54,390 bases of DNA from Gammaproteobacteria bacterium (GTDB lineage: Bacteria > Pseudomonadota > Gammaproteobacteria > Xanthomonadales > SZUA-36). A program made the position numbers and the translations under genes. Shown here one piece after another: positions 17,541-26,621 of the stretch. How positions within the stretch are numbered: position 1 is the first letter of the stretch; every line of letters starts with the position of its first letter. The notes beneath the pieces were generated by a model that did no database searches, was not told the origin of the DNA, and saw only the letters and a program-made list of their open reading frames with translations. The DNA lies in NCBI GenBank assembly GCA_030426265.1, contig JAUHYP010000020.1, forward strand, positions 1 through 54,390, in the 5' to 3' direction.

Positions 17541-18845
17541 TCAGGGCAGCAGGTCCCTCAGGCGGTACCAGAGCATGCCCACGGCGATGAGAGGGTTGCC
17601 CAGGGCCTGGCCACCGGGAATGCGCAGCTGTTTCATGCCTGCCCAGAGGTCGAAGCGCTCCAGGGTCCCGGCGATGGCGTCGGCGAGCACCTCGGCCATC
17701 ACGTGGGTCACGTTGACCCCGTGGCCGGCGTAGCCGATGCAGTGGTAGACGTTGCCCCGGATGCGGCCCAGGAAGGGAATGCGCCGCACCGGGATGCCCA
17801 TCATCCCGCCCCACTCGTAGTCGATGCGCGCCTGCGCCAGGTGCGGGTACAGGCGGCGCATGCGCGGGGCGATCATTGCCTGGATGCTCTTCGGGTCACG
17901 GCCGGTGTAGGTGCAGCGCCCGCCGTACAGCAGGCGGCGGTCCGCGCTCAGTCGCCAGTAATCGAGAATGTGGTTCATCTCGCAGACCGCCAGGTCCATC
18001 GGGCTGGCCCGCCTGGCCGCGTCCTCGTCCAGGGGCTCGGTGGCCACCAGGTAGCTGCCGGCGGGAAAGACGTAGCCGCCCAGCGTGCCGAGCTCCAGGC
18101 GCTGGTAGGCGTTGCCGCCCAGGATGACCGCGTCCGCCCTCAGGCGGCCATGCTCCGTGACCACCACCGGGCGGTCGCCGTGCTCGATGGCGATCGCCGG
18201 GGACTGCTCGAAGATCCGCGCGCCCAGTGACGCCGCCACCCGGGCCTCGCCCAGGCAGAGGTTGAGCGGATGGAGGTGGCCGTTGCGCATCGTCAGCAGG
18301 CCGCCGATGTAGGCGCCGGTGCCGGTGGCCTCACGGGTCGCGTCACGGTCCAGGACCCGGAATTCGTAGGGGTGGCCGCGGCGCGCCAGTTCGTCCGCCT
18401 CGGCATCGAGGTCCGGCAGCTGGCTGGCTTTGCTCGCCACTTCGAGGAAGCCGTTCTTCAGGTCGCAGTCGATGGCATGGCGCGACACCCGGTCGTGGAT
18501 GATGTCGTTGCCACGCCAGCGCATGTCCCACAGCAGGTCGGCGACCGCCTCGCCATGGCGCTTGCGCACCTTGGCCTCGCCGTTGATACCGGCGATGAGC
18601 TGGCCGCCGTTGCGACCGCTGGCGCCCCAGCCGACCCGGTTGGCCTCCAGCAGGGCCACGCGGTAGCCACGTTCGGCCAGGGTCAGTGCGCTGGCCACCC
18701 CGGTGAAGCCGCCCCCGACGATGGCGATGTCCGTGTCTTCCTCGCCCCGCAGTTCCGGCCAGGTCGTGGCATCGTTGGTGGTGGCCGCGTAGTAGCTCGC
18801 CACGTGTTCCTGGCGGGTCTCTAGGGCGGTGCGGGGCTGCGGCAT
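17541..18845 (-). CDS. DAO-family FAD-dependent oxidoreductase, PuuB-like
   Basis: A 434-residue flavoprotein close in length to PuuB (gamma-glutamylputrescine oxidase). It has the FAD motif IVGGGFTGVASALTLAERG, the NRVGWGASGRNGGQL segment, and the C-terminal GYAGHGVNVTHVMAEVLAD typical of PuuB/OrdL proteins. It would oxidise a secondary or acylated amine with H2O2 release; the substrate is not known. ATG 18845 has AGGA 8 nt upstream. It is divergent from the methylenetetrahydrofolate-reductase-like gene, and a second DAO oxidase lies beyond. No other Puu genes are present. Confidence 0.86.
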   Translation of the reverse strand: MPQPRTALETRQEHVASYYAATTNDATTWPELRGEEDTDIAIVGGGFTGVASALTLAERGYRVALLEANRVGWGASGRNGGQLIAGINGEAKVRKRHGEAVADLLWDMRWRGNDIIHDRVSRHAIDCDLKNGFLEVASKASQLPDLDAEADELARRGHPYEFRVLDRDATREATGTGAYIGGLLTMRNGHLHPLNLCLGEARVAASLGARIFEQSPAIAIEHGDRPVVVTEHGRLRADAVILGGNAYQRLELGTLGGYVFPAGSYLVATEPLDEDAARRASPMDLAVCEMNHILDYWRLSADRRLLYGGRCTYTGRDPKSIQAMIAPRMRRLYPHLAQARIDYEWGGMMGIPVRRIPFLGRIRGNVYHCIGYAGHGVNVTHVMAEVLADAIAGTLERFDLWAGMKQLRIPGGQALGNPLIAVGMLWYRLRDLLP

Positions 18846-18949
18846 GGGGTGTCCTGGTGGGGGCCGGTCCAAGGTACCGCCGGCGCCTGCTCCGGACAAT
18901 AGCCGCCGTGCTGGCCTATCATCCCCGCAAGCCATTTCGCGATCCGTCC

Positions 18950-19855
18950 ATGCCCGCAGCACGAACACCCCCCGCCCGACGTTTCCGGCGCGCACTCGAA
19001 GCGCAGGGGCCGGCGATCAGCGTCGAACTCGCCCTGAAGCGGGATTCCGGAGCGGGCTCGGTGGCGGCGCAGGCGGAATTGTTCATGGACCGGGTCGACG
19101 CGGTGCAGGTGCTGGACAACCCGCTGGCCTGGGTGCACATGTCGCCGGTGGCCGCCGCGGCCCTGCTGCTGGAGGCCGGGCTGGACCCGGTGCCGACCCT
19201 GACCTGCCGCGACCGTAACCGAATCGCCCTGATGAGCGACCTGCTGGGCCTGCGGGCCCTGGGTGTGGAGAGCCTGGTGCTGTGGCGGGGCCGCCGGGTG
19301 GGGCCGAATCACGCCCTGCATCCCAGCACCGTTTTCGACATGACCGGCCGCGAACTCATCGCCATGGCCGCCGGCCTGTCGGAGGAGATCCCGGGCCCAC
19401 GGTTCCTCATCGGCGCCGGGGCGCGGGTGCAGCGCGTCCGCCCCAACTGGACGGGCGAGTCCCTGAGCGCGCGCTGCGCGGCGGGAGCGGGGTTCCTGCA
19501 GACCCAGCTGTGCTTCGATGTCGACCTGCTGCGCCACTGGCTGGAAGCCCTGGTCGGCCTGCGCCTGACCTGGCGCAGTTCGGTGGTGGTCAGCCTGGCC
19601 GTCCTGCCCTCGGCGAAGACCGCGCGCTGGGTGAGCGAGCAGATGTCGGACTCGGCCATTCCCGAACACATCATCGGCCGCCTGGAAAGCGCCGCCGACC
19701 CGCTGGCCGAGGGCGTGGCGATCTGCGCCGAAACGATGCGCGCCGTCGCGGCGCTGCCGGGCGTGTCCGGCATTCACCTGGTGAGCACCGGCGACCCGGG
19801 CGCCGTCGCTGCCGCCATCGATCGCTCCGGCCTGCGCCAACCCGGCCAGGGCTAG
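18950..19855 (+). CDS. Methylenetetrahydrofolate reductase family protein (MetF-like)
   Basis: A 301-residue protein of the MetF/PF02219 family, which reduces methylene-THF to methyl-THF with FAD. Visible signatures are ISVELALKRD at the first strand, TLTCRDRNRIALMSDLLGL, and GAGFLQTQLCFDVDLLRHW. The start at 18950 was chosen because the family domain begins about 20 residues later; longer upstream readings add only low-complexity residues. It sits between two DAO-type amine oxidases, so it may handle one-carbon units from N-methyl compounds rather than serve methionine synthesis. That is speculation from position. Confidence 0.82.
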   Translation: MPAARTPPARRFRRALEAQGPAISVELALKRDSGAGSVAAQAELFMDRVDAVQVLDNPLAWVHMSPVAAAALLLEAGLDPVPTLTCRDRNRIALMSDLLGLRALGVESLVLWRGRRVGPNHALHPSTVFDMTGRELIAMAAGLSEEIPGPRFLIGAGARVQRVRPNWTGESLSARCAAGAGFLQTQLCFDVDLLRHWLEALVGLRLTWRSSVVVSLAVLPSAKTARWVSEQMSDSAIPEHIIGRLESAADPLAEGVAICAETMRAVAALPGVSGIHLVSTGDPGAVAAAIDRSGLRQPGQG

Positions 19856-21273
19856 GGCAGCATTTTTTCCATCAGCCAGTTCCAGCGATCCGCCGAGCGG
19901 CGACCGGCCGCCTCGGCGGCGTCCGCCCGTCCCATTGCGCTGTACAAGGCGTTGAATCCCAGCCAGCGCAGCGGCTCCGGCTCCCAGGCACGCCCCGGCG
20001 GCGCGGTCAGTCCCGGTGGATTCACCCAGGGGGTCCGGCGGCGCGGCGTGTCCCGGTCCAGCACCAGGTCCGCCAGGGTGCGGCCGGCGAGGTTCGCGGC
20101 GCCGACGCCGTCGCCGAGGTAGCCCCCCGCCCAGCCGGCGCCGCATTCCGGATCGAAGACCACGGCGGGCCGCAGCGTGCGCGCGATGCCCATGGGGCCG
20201 CCCCAGGCATGCGTGACCGGCGTGTCACGCAGGGCGGGGAACAGCCGGTCCAGTTCGCCGCGGACCGTGGTGAACACCGGGTCGCCGGCCTCGAAACGGG
20301 TACGAAGCCTCGAGCCCCAGTAGTAGCGTCCCCGGGCGCCGAAGGCGATGCGCCCGTCACGCGTGAGCTGTCCGTAGGTGACACGGTGGCGGCCGTCGCC
20401 CCAGCCGAAGCGGCGACGCAGGCCGGTGGCCTCCAGCGCCTCCGGGGAGAGCCTGCCGGTGACGATCATGGTGGAATGCACGGGCGCGATCCGCCGGGAG
20501 AATCCCTTGAGGGTGCCGGTGAAGGCCTCGGTGGCCAGCAGCACCACGCCGGCCCGCAGTCGGCCTCCAGGGGTGAGCACTTCCCCGTCCTTCCATTCGC
20601 GCACCGGGGAGCGTTCGAACAGCCGCACGCCGCGGGCGACCACCGCTTTCGCCAGGCCACGCGCCAGGATAGCGGGCTGGATGGTCGCGCAATGGGCCAT
20701 GAAGCCGCCGCCCAGCACGCCGTTCACCCGCAGGCGCCGGTCGAGCGCCTGTGGCTCCAGGATCCGGATGTCCTCGTCACCGAAACCGAGCGAGCGCCAC
20801 AGCGCCTGCTCCTGGTGTTCGCGGCGGAGCTGGTGGGCGTTCATCGCGAGGCTGACGTGCCCGGACTTGTCGTAATGGCAGTCGAAACCGGCCAGGCAGC
20901 TCACCCGTCCAACCTCGTCCACGGCCGCGACCATCTCGCGCTGCAGGGTGACGGCGCCCTCGCGGGTCGCGGGGTCGGCGGCCCAGTGCGCCAGGCCGGC
21001 CAGGTAGGCCGAGCACCAGCCGCCGTTGCGCCCCGAGGCGCCGAAGCCGGCGATCTCCGCTTCCAGCAGGGCCACGTCCAGGTGCGGCGCGTGCTGTTTC
21101 AGGTACCAGGCGGTCCACAGGCCGGTGTAGCCGGCGCCGATGATGGCGACGTCCGCGGTGGTGTCGCCGGTGAGCGAGGGGCGTGGATCCAGGCGGCCGG
21201 GAACGGCGTCCAGCCAGAAGGACTGCGCGCGATAATGGGCATCCCAGTCGTCGCCGCTGCGCCACTCGGGCAT
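19852..21273 (-). CDS. DAO-family FAD-dependent oxidoreductase (OrdL-like)
   Basis: A 473-residue flavoprotein, second of two DAO-fold oxidases here. FAD motif: VAIIGAGYTGLWTAWYLKQHAP; then EIAGFGASGRNGGW, and WAGGYLGDGVGAANLAGRTLADLVL near the C-terminus in place of the PuuB GYAGHG segment. The C-terminal tail (about residues 415-473) is longer than in PuuB. Members oxidise amino acids or amines. ATG 21273 follows GGGA. Its stop codon and that of the convergent MetF-like gene share the palindrome CTAG at 19852-19855. Confidence 0.85.
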   Translation of the reverse strand: MPEWRSGDDWDAHYRAQSFWLDAVPGRLDPRPSLTGDTTADVAIIGAGYTGLWTAWYLKQHAPHLDVALLEAEIAGFGASGRNGGWCSAYLAGLAHWAADPATREGAVTLQREMVAAVDEVGRVSCLAGFDCHYDKSGHVSLAMNAHQLRREHQEQALWRSLGFGDEDIRILEPQALDRRLRVNGVLGGGFMAHCATIQPAILARGLAKAVVARGVRLFERSPVREWKDGEVLTPGGRLRAGVVLLATEAFTGTLKGFSRRIAPVHSTMIVTGRLSPEALEATGLRRRFGWGDGRHRVTYGQLTRDGRIAFGARGRYYWGSRLRTRFEAGDPVFTTVRGELDRLFPALRDTPVTHAWGGPMGIARTLRPAVVFDPECGAGWAGGYLGDGVGAANLAGRTLADLVLDRDTPRRRTPWVNPPGLTAPPGRAWEPEPLRWLGFNALYSAMGRADAAEAAGRRSADRWNWLMEKMLP

Positions 21274-21377
21274 GTCATTCCCGTCCCTGCGAAGGTGGGC
21301 CCAGTGTGGACCGGCGCCCGAGCCCGTGGCAAGGCGCCGCTTGTCCGCGACGCGGCCCTGGGTCACACTCCGGCGCC

Positions 21378-23417
21378 ATGCCGAACCCCGCGACACCCGA
21401 CACCGGCGCCTCCATCCGGGCCTTTTACGACCACGCCCTGGGCCTGAAGAAATCCGGGGACCTGGAGGAGGCGGAACGCACCCTGCGCCGGGCGGTGGCG
21501 ATCTACCGGCGCGACCCGAACATTCTCTGCCTGCTGGGGGAAACCCTGCTCGAGCGGCGCCGGCCGCAGGAGGCCCGGCACTGGTTCCAGGTGGCCCTGG
21601 AACACTTTCCCGGTTATCCCCGGGCGCTCGATGGCCTGGGCAGGAGCTGGCTGGCGGAAAAGCGTCCGCGCCGCGCCGTGGTGCCCCTGCGGCGTGCGGC
21701 CGAGGCGCTGCCGGACCGCGTGTCCACGCAGCTGGCCCTGGCGCGCGCCCTGGGCCAGAGCGGCCACCGGGCGGAGGCCGATGCGGCCATGGCCCGGGTG
21801 ATGGAACTCGACCCCGACCGGGCCGTGGCCCTGGAGGCGGCCGAGGCGCTCGGCGCCGGCAAGGTGCGGGAAGCCGAGCGCCTGCTGCGCCGGCACCTGG
21901 CGGACACGCCCGACGACCCCATGGCACTGCGCCTGCTCGGACGGGTCGCGATGGAGACCCATCGGCGCGGCGCCGCCATTCGCCTGATGAAACGTTGCCT
22001 GGAGCACGCCCCCGATTTCATCCAGGCGCACAACGACCTCGCCGACCTGTACATGAAGGAGGATCGCTTCGACGAGGCCCTCGAGGCGGTGGAGGCGGCC
22101 CTGGCGCTGGACCCGGACCTTCCGCACAGCTGGGTGTTCAAGGCCAACGTGCTGTCCCGCGCCCAGCGCCACGAGGAATCGCTGGCGGCCTACGACCGGG
22201 CCCTGTCGCTGCACCCCGGCCACGGCGGCGCGAAGGCCGGCAAGGGCCATGTGCTCAAGACCGTGGGGCGCACGGAGGAGGCCATCGCCGTCTTTCGCGA
22301 GTGCCTGCGCAGCCAGCCCGGCTTCGGCGAGCCCTGGTGGAGCCTGGCCAACCTGAAAACCTTTTCCTTCGCGCCGGACGAGGTCGCCCTGCTCGAGTCG
22401 CTGCTGGAGCGCGAGGAGCTCGGCGACGAGGCGCGGGTCAACATGCATTACGCCCTCGGCAAACACCTGGAGAACGCCGGCGACTTCGAGCGCGCCATCA
22501 CCGAGTACCAGGCCGGCGCCGCCCTGCGCCGTGCGCAGGAAAGCTACGACCCGGTGCAGAACCAGGTGATCACGGACCGCACCATCGCCACCTTCGACGC
22601 GGACTTTTTTGCCGAGCGCACCGGCTGGGGCCTGGATGACGACGCGCCGATCCTGGTGGTGGGCCTGCCGCGCTCGGGCTCGACGCTGATCGAGCAGATC
22701 CTGGCCAGCCACCCCGAGGTGGACGCCACAATGGAGCTGGGGGAACTGGCGCGGCGTGCGCGCGCCCTGGGGCGCAAGAGGAAGGCCAGGGGCGAATACC
22801 CGGAATCGGCGCGCACGGTCAGCCGCGCGGAATCCGAAGCCATCGGACGGGCCTACCTGGACGGCGCGGCGACCTTCCGCGGCGACGCCCCGCGCTTCAT
22901 CGACAAGATGCCCAACAACTTTGCCCACCTGGGCCTGCTGCACCTGGCGCTGCCGAACGCGCGCGTGATCGACGCGCGCCGCCACCCGCTCGACAGCTGC
23001 CTGGGCAGCTACAAGCAGCTGTTCTACCGCGGGCAGTCCTTCACCTACGACTGGTTCGAGCTGGGGCAGTACTACCTGCAGTACCGGCGCCTGATGGACC
23101 ACTGGCGCGGCCTGTTCCCGGATCGCATCCTGGAGGTGCGCTACGAGGACCTGGTGCGCGACCAGGAAGGCCAGACGCGGCGCATGCTGGACTTCCTGGG
23201 GCTGGATTTCGACCCGCGCTGCCTGCGCTTCTGGGAAACCGAACGCCCCATCAATACCGCCAGTTCCGAACAGGTGCGCCAGCCCCTGCACGCACGGGGC
23301 ATCAATTTCTGGCGCCACTACGAGCCGCATCTCGGCGAACTCATCGCGCAGCTGGAGCCCCTGCTGCGGGACCTGCCGCCCGAGGACCAGCCTTCCTGGC
23401 AGGCCGGCGCGGAGTAG
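21378..23417 (+). CDS. TPR-repeat sulfotransferase family protein
   Basis: A 679-residue protein. Residues 10-400 are a chain of tetratricopeptide repeats (for example AHNDLADLYMKEDRFDEALE), and about residues 425-660 are a sulfotransferase domain. The PAPS-binding 5' loop is LVVGLPRSGSTLIEQILASH; the 3'-phosphate motif is IDARRHPLDSCLGSYKQLF; EVRYEDLVRD follows. Such fusions probably sulfate proteins or peptides recruited by the repeats, though targets are rarely known. No signal peptide. The start is ATG 21378; further upstream the frame loses repeat character. Neighbours are an AspH-type hydroxylase and a TonB receptor. Confidence 0.88.
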   Translation: MPNPATPDTGASIRAFYDHALGLKKSGDLEEAERTLRRAVAIYRRDPNILCLLGETLLERRRPQEARHWFQVALEHFPGYPRALDGLGRSWLAEKRPRRAVVPLRRAAEALPDRVSTQLALARALGQSGHRAEADAAMARVMELDPDRAVALEAAEALGAGKVREAERLLRRHLADTPDDPMALRLLGRVAMETHRRGAAIRLMKRCLEHAPDFIQAHNDLADLYMKEDRFDEALEAVEAALALDPDLPHSWVFKANVLSRAQRHEESLAAYDRALSLHPGHGGAKAGKGHVLKTVGRTEEAIAVFRECLRSQPGFGEPWWSLANLKTFSFAPDEVALLESLLEREELGDEARVNMHYALGKHLENAGDFERAITEYQAGAALRRAQESYDPVQNQVITDRTIATFDADFFAERTGWGLDDDAPILVVGLPRSGSTLIEQILASHPEVDATMELGELARRARALGRKRKARGEYPESARTVSRAESEAIGRAYLDGAATFRGDAPRFIDKMPNNFAHLGLLHLALPNARVIDARRHPLDSCLGSYKQLFYRGQSFTYDWFELGQYYLQYRRLMDHWRGLFPDRILEVRYEDLVRDQEGQTRRMLDFLGLDFDPRCLRFWETERPINTASSEQVRQPLHARGINFWRHYEPHLGELIAQLEPLLRDLPPEDQPSWQAGAE

Positions 23418-23435
23418 CGGAACGGTCGTTTCGCC

Positions 23436-23984
23436 CTACGAGGCGTCGGTTCGGGGCAGGTAATCGAAGATGAAGGTCACGCGATCCTCGGCGCCGGCGT
23501 TCATCACGCTGTGGTGGCGTTGGTTGTTGACCTCGTAGGCCCGGCCGACGGCCAGGCGGTGCGGTTTGCCGTCGATCATGAAGCGCACGCCCGGGTTGGT
23601 GCTCAGCGGCACGTGGATCCGGTGGCTGGCGACGAAGGAAGGGTGCGCGTCGCGGTGCGGTGCGATCACGCCGCCCGGTTTGAGCTTGGCCGCCATGGCG
23701 CGAATGATGGTCCCTCCGGGCGGGTAGTGCGCCTCGAGCAGGCCGTGCATCAGCGGTACGGCGAGGTCCTTCAGCGTGTCCCAGGCCGCTTCCCGGCTCA
23801 CTTCCATCTCCGGCCAGCCGGAACAGAACACTAGCACCAGCGACTCGGTGTGCTCGTGTACCGAGTACGCCTGCTGGCGGTACTGGTTCGCGCGCCAGTG
23901 CGTTTCATCGAGGCCGAATACCCGGTCGATGAGGGGCCGGGCGTCGACCTCGCCGAGATCCTTGAGGGTGCCGTCGAATTCCAT
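23436..23984 (-). CDS. Aspartyl/asparaginyl beta-hydroxylase family dioxygenase
   Basis: A 182-residue 2-oxoglutarate/Fe(II)-type dioxygenase of the AspH family, all in the cytosolic catalytic fold. The metal site reads GVIAPHRDAHPSF, with the distal His in NNQRHHSVMNAG; the 2-oxoglutarate anchor is probably an Arg near HRIHVPL or DRVTF. It would hydroxylate Asp/Asn or a related residue. It is convergent with the TPR-sulfotransferase (18 bp between stops) and divergent from the TonB receptor gene; three genes of this kind together suggest a shared peptide target. The target is unknown. Confidence 0.85.
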   Translation of the reverse strand: MEFDGTLKDLGEVDARPLIDRVFGLDETHWRANQYRQQAYSVHEHTESLVLVFCSGWPEMEVSREAAWDTLKDLAVPLMHGLLEAHYPPGGTIIRAMAAKLKPGGVIAPHRDAHPSFVASHRIHVPLSTNPGVRFMIDGKPHRLAVGRAYEVNNQRHHSVMNAGAEDRVTFIFDYLPRTDAS

Positions 23985-24012
23985 GGTCCTGGAGTGATGT
24001 CGATCTGCCGCG

Positions 24013-24018
24013 ATTATA
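24013..24018 (-). promoter_or_regulatory. -10 box of the AspH-like gene
   Basis: Perfect TATAAT on the minus strand, 28 nt before the ATG at 23984. No clear -35. On the plus strand a TTGACC at 24044-24049 could serve the receptor gene, but no matching -10 is obvious. Confidence 0.5.
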
Positions 24019-24141
24019 GCCGGGGGTGCTTTGAAAATAGCGCTTGACCGATGCGGGGTTCCGGTGCAAATTCAATGATGAATGGGGGGTGGAAACTCCC
24101 CGAAAACACAGACAAAAATCGCTGCATCGAGGGTGGGTCCC

Positions 24142-26592
24142 ATGGCAGAAGGTACTGGTCGCACGCAGTTCCGTCCTCCCGTTCCCGGCAGGAACCTCAC
24201 CTTTGCGATTTCCGCCGTGTTCACGGCGCCGCTGGGCCAGGCGGTGGCGCAGGAACAGGAATTGACCGCCGGCGACCTGATGCTCGAGGAAGTGCTGGTC
24301 ACGGCCACGCGCAAGGGCGCCGCGAGCGCCATGCAGATTCCCGAGAGCATCCAGGCCATCTCGGAGGAAACCATCCGCACCGCCGGCCTGCTGGGCATCG
24401 ACGACTACGCGCGGTTCATTCCCAGCCTGTCCTACGTTTCCTCCAATCCCGGCACGGCCTCCTTCTATTTCCGTGGCGTGGCGGATGCCTACAACAGCTT
24501 CATCGCCGAGGCCTCCGCGGCGATGTACCTGGACGAGCAGTCGCTGACGCTCAACGACACGCCCAACCCGCGCATGGTGGACATCGAGCGCATCGAGGCG
24601 CTCAGTGGTCCCCAGGGCACGCTGTACGGCGCCAATGCCCAGTCCGGCCTGCTGCGCATCATCACCAACAAGCCGGACCCGGAGGATTTCGACGCCTTCG
24701 TCGACCTGACCTTCAAGGCCGGTCCGGATGTCGACGAGAGCTACGACGTCAGCGCCATGGTCAACATCCCGCTGTCGGATCGCGTGGCCATCCGCCTGGT
24801 GAGCTTCACCGCAGAAGACGGCGGCTTCATCGACAACATCAACGGTGATTCGCTGCCCTACGGCGTCTACAACAACGCCGGCCAGGAGCGCGAGGATTTC
24901 AACAGCGTCGAGTATCACGGCGGGCGCCTGCAGGGCCGCTGGCTGGTCAACGACAACTGGACCGTGACCGGCGGGGTGGTCTACCAGGACACGCGCTCCA
25001 ATGGGCGGCCCGAGATGGACGGCAGCCTGGGCCAGGACCTCGCGGTCGCGCGCTTCAAGCCCGACAACGAGTTCGACGACCAGGACTGGACCCAGTATTC
25101 CCTGACGGTGGAAGGCAACCTGGGTTTCGCGGACTTCGTGTCCGCCACCAGCTACTTCAGCCGCGACTGGACCTACAACCAGGACACGCAGACCTACACG
25201 GCCTACTTCGGCACCCTGTGCTACGACGGCGCGGACGTGGCCTATTCCAACTACAACCCCTACTGCTTCCAGCCCAACGGCGTCGGCAACTATTACAACG
25301 ACCCGATCGGCTACCTGCAGAACGTGCAGAGCGACACCAAGTTCGCCCAGGAATTCCGGCTGTTCTCCACCGGCGACCGCTTCGACTGGGTGGCCGGCGT
25401 GTTCTACGAAAAGGCCGAGCAGGACTGGGTCTTCGACACCTTCGTCGACAACTACACCCAGTCCAAGGCCTACGCCAACTGGCTGGCCGGACGAATCGGC
25501 CCGGTCCCGACCATCGATCCGGGCGACGCCTGGTGGCGCTCGGCCGACAATACAAAGTGGGAGCAGTACGCGGTGTTCGGGGAAGTGACCTGGCACATCA
25601 CCGACCGCTGGGACGCGACCGTGGGCGGGCGCTGGTTCGACCGCGAGACCGACAAGGTCTTCTACGTGGAGAACCCGCGTTTCAACCCGCGCGAGGAGGG
25701 TACCCTCATCCTGCCGGCCGAGGACAGCGACTTCGTGCCCAAGGCCAGCCTGTCCTTCGCCCCCAACGACGACCTGCTGTTCTACGTGCTCTATTCCGAG
25801 GGCTTCCGCCCCAGCGGCACCAACCGCACGCGCAGCGAGTTCAACTTCTTTCCGCGCCAGTACGAGGCCGATTACCTCAAGAACTTCGAGCTGGGCATGA
25901 AACTCGGCCTGGCGGACGGGCGGGTGAACATCACGGCCACGGCTTTCGACATGACCTGGGAGGACTACCAGCTCGAGATCGTCGACCCCAGCAACACGCC
26001 CTGCGAGCAGCCGGGAGCGCTGGATCCGCCGTTCTGTGGCCAGCCCTTCCAGGTGGTCGTGGCCAATGTGGGCGATGCGACCTCGCAGGGCCTGGAATTC
26101 CAGCTCGACGCCGTCGTGACCCAGAATTTCACCGCCGGCTTCAACGCCACCTGGCTGGACGCCACGCTGGATGACGGCTTCGATTTCTCGGTGGAAGTGC
26201 CGGCCGGTTCGCGCCTGCCGCTCAGCCCCGAGTTCCAGGGCTCCTTCTACCTGCAGTACGACTGGGACCTGAACTGGTTCGACGGCCTGGTGCAGGGCGC
26301 CTACGCACGCCTGCAGTGGAGCTACACCGGCGATGTGCTGAACCAGGTCGAACCCTTCGGCGAGGACACGGCCAGCCCGCAGCGGCTGCAGCCCAGCTAC
26401 GATGTCGGCGACTTCAAGACCGGTGTGGCGGGCGAGTCGTGGAGCCTGCAGCTGTTCGTGAACAACCTCACGGACGAACGCGCGGTGCTGTTCGACAACT
26501 ACCTCCGCGCCGACAACTTCTTCGGTCGGCAACGGCTGACCATCAACCGGCCCCTCGAGGTCGGCCTGCGCTACATCAAGAACTTCCGCTAG
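24142..26592 (+). CDS. TonB-dependent outer-membrane receptor
   Basis: An 816-residue outer-membrane receptor. A signal peptide ends AVAQ; LEEVLVTATRKG follows as a TonB-box-like segment, then the plug (IPESIQAISEETIRTAG, DIERIEALSGPQGTLYGANA, LRIITNKP) and a barrel with the usual YSEGFRPSGTNRTRS and ANVGDATSQGLEFQLD. It ends in an aromatic-containing strand (RYIKNFR). The start at 24142 is preceded by GAGGGTGGG and gives a normal leader; 24082 would add 20 non-leader residues. It differs from the 4.3-kb receptor in class (general siderophore/cobalamin-like plug motifs). The ligand is unknown; the neighbouring sulfotransferase and hydroxylase may be linked. Confidence 0.92.
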   Translation: MAEGTGRTQFRPPVPGRNLTFAISAVFTAPLGQAVAQEQELTAGDLMLEEVLVTATRKGAASAMQIPESIQAISEETIRTAGLLGIDDYARFIPSLSYVSSNPGTASFYFRGVADAYNSFIAEASAAMYLDEQSLTLNDTPNPRMVDIERIEALSGPQGTLYGANAQSGLLRIITNKPDPEDFDAFVDLTFKAGPDVDESYDVSAMVNIPLSDRVAIRLVSFTAEDGGFIDNINGDSLPYGVYNNAGQEREDFNSVEYHGGRLQGRWLVNDNWTVTGGVVYQDTRSNGRPEMDGSLGQDLAVARFKPDNEFDDQDWTQYSLTVEGNLGFADFVSATSYFSRDWTYNQDTQTYTAYFGTLCYDGADVAYSNYNPYCFQPNGVGNYYNDPIGYLQNVQSDTKFAQEFRLFSTGDRFDWVAGVFYEKAEQDWVFDTFVDNYTQSKAYANWLAGRIGPVPTIDPGDAWWRSADNTKWEQYAVFGEVTWHITDRWDATVGGRWFDRETDKVFYVENPRFNPREEGTLILPAEDSDFVPKASLSFAPNDDLLFYVLYSEGFRPSGTNRTRSEFNFFPRQYEADYLKNFELGMKLGLADGRVNITATAFDMTWEDYQLEIVDPSNTPCEQPGALDPPFCGQPFQVVVANVGDATSQGLEFQLDAVVTQNFTAGFNATWLDATLDDGFDFSVEVPAGSRLPLSPEFQGSFYLQYDWDLNWFDGLVQGAYARLQWSYTGDVLNQVEPFGEDTASPQRLQPSYDVGDFKTGVAGESWSLQLFVNNLTDERAVLFDNYLRADNFFGRQRLTINRPLEVGLRYIKNFR

Positions 26593-26621
26593 GGCGGGGC
26601 GGCGGCTTCAGCGCCACCGGT

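Noticed and set aside
23905-26532. 875-codon minus-strand frame opposite the second receptor
   Set aside because: Antisense composition, no recognised domain, and it would overlap the AspH-like start.
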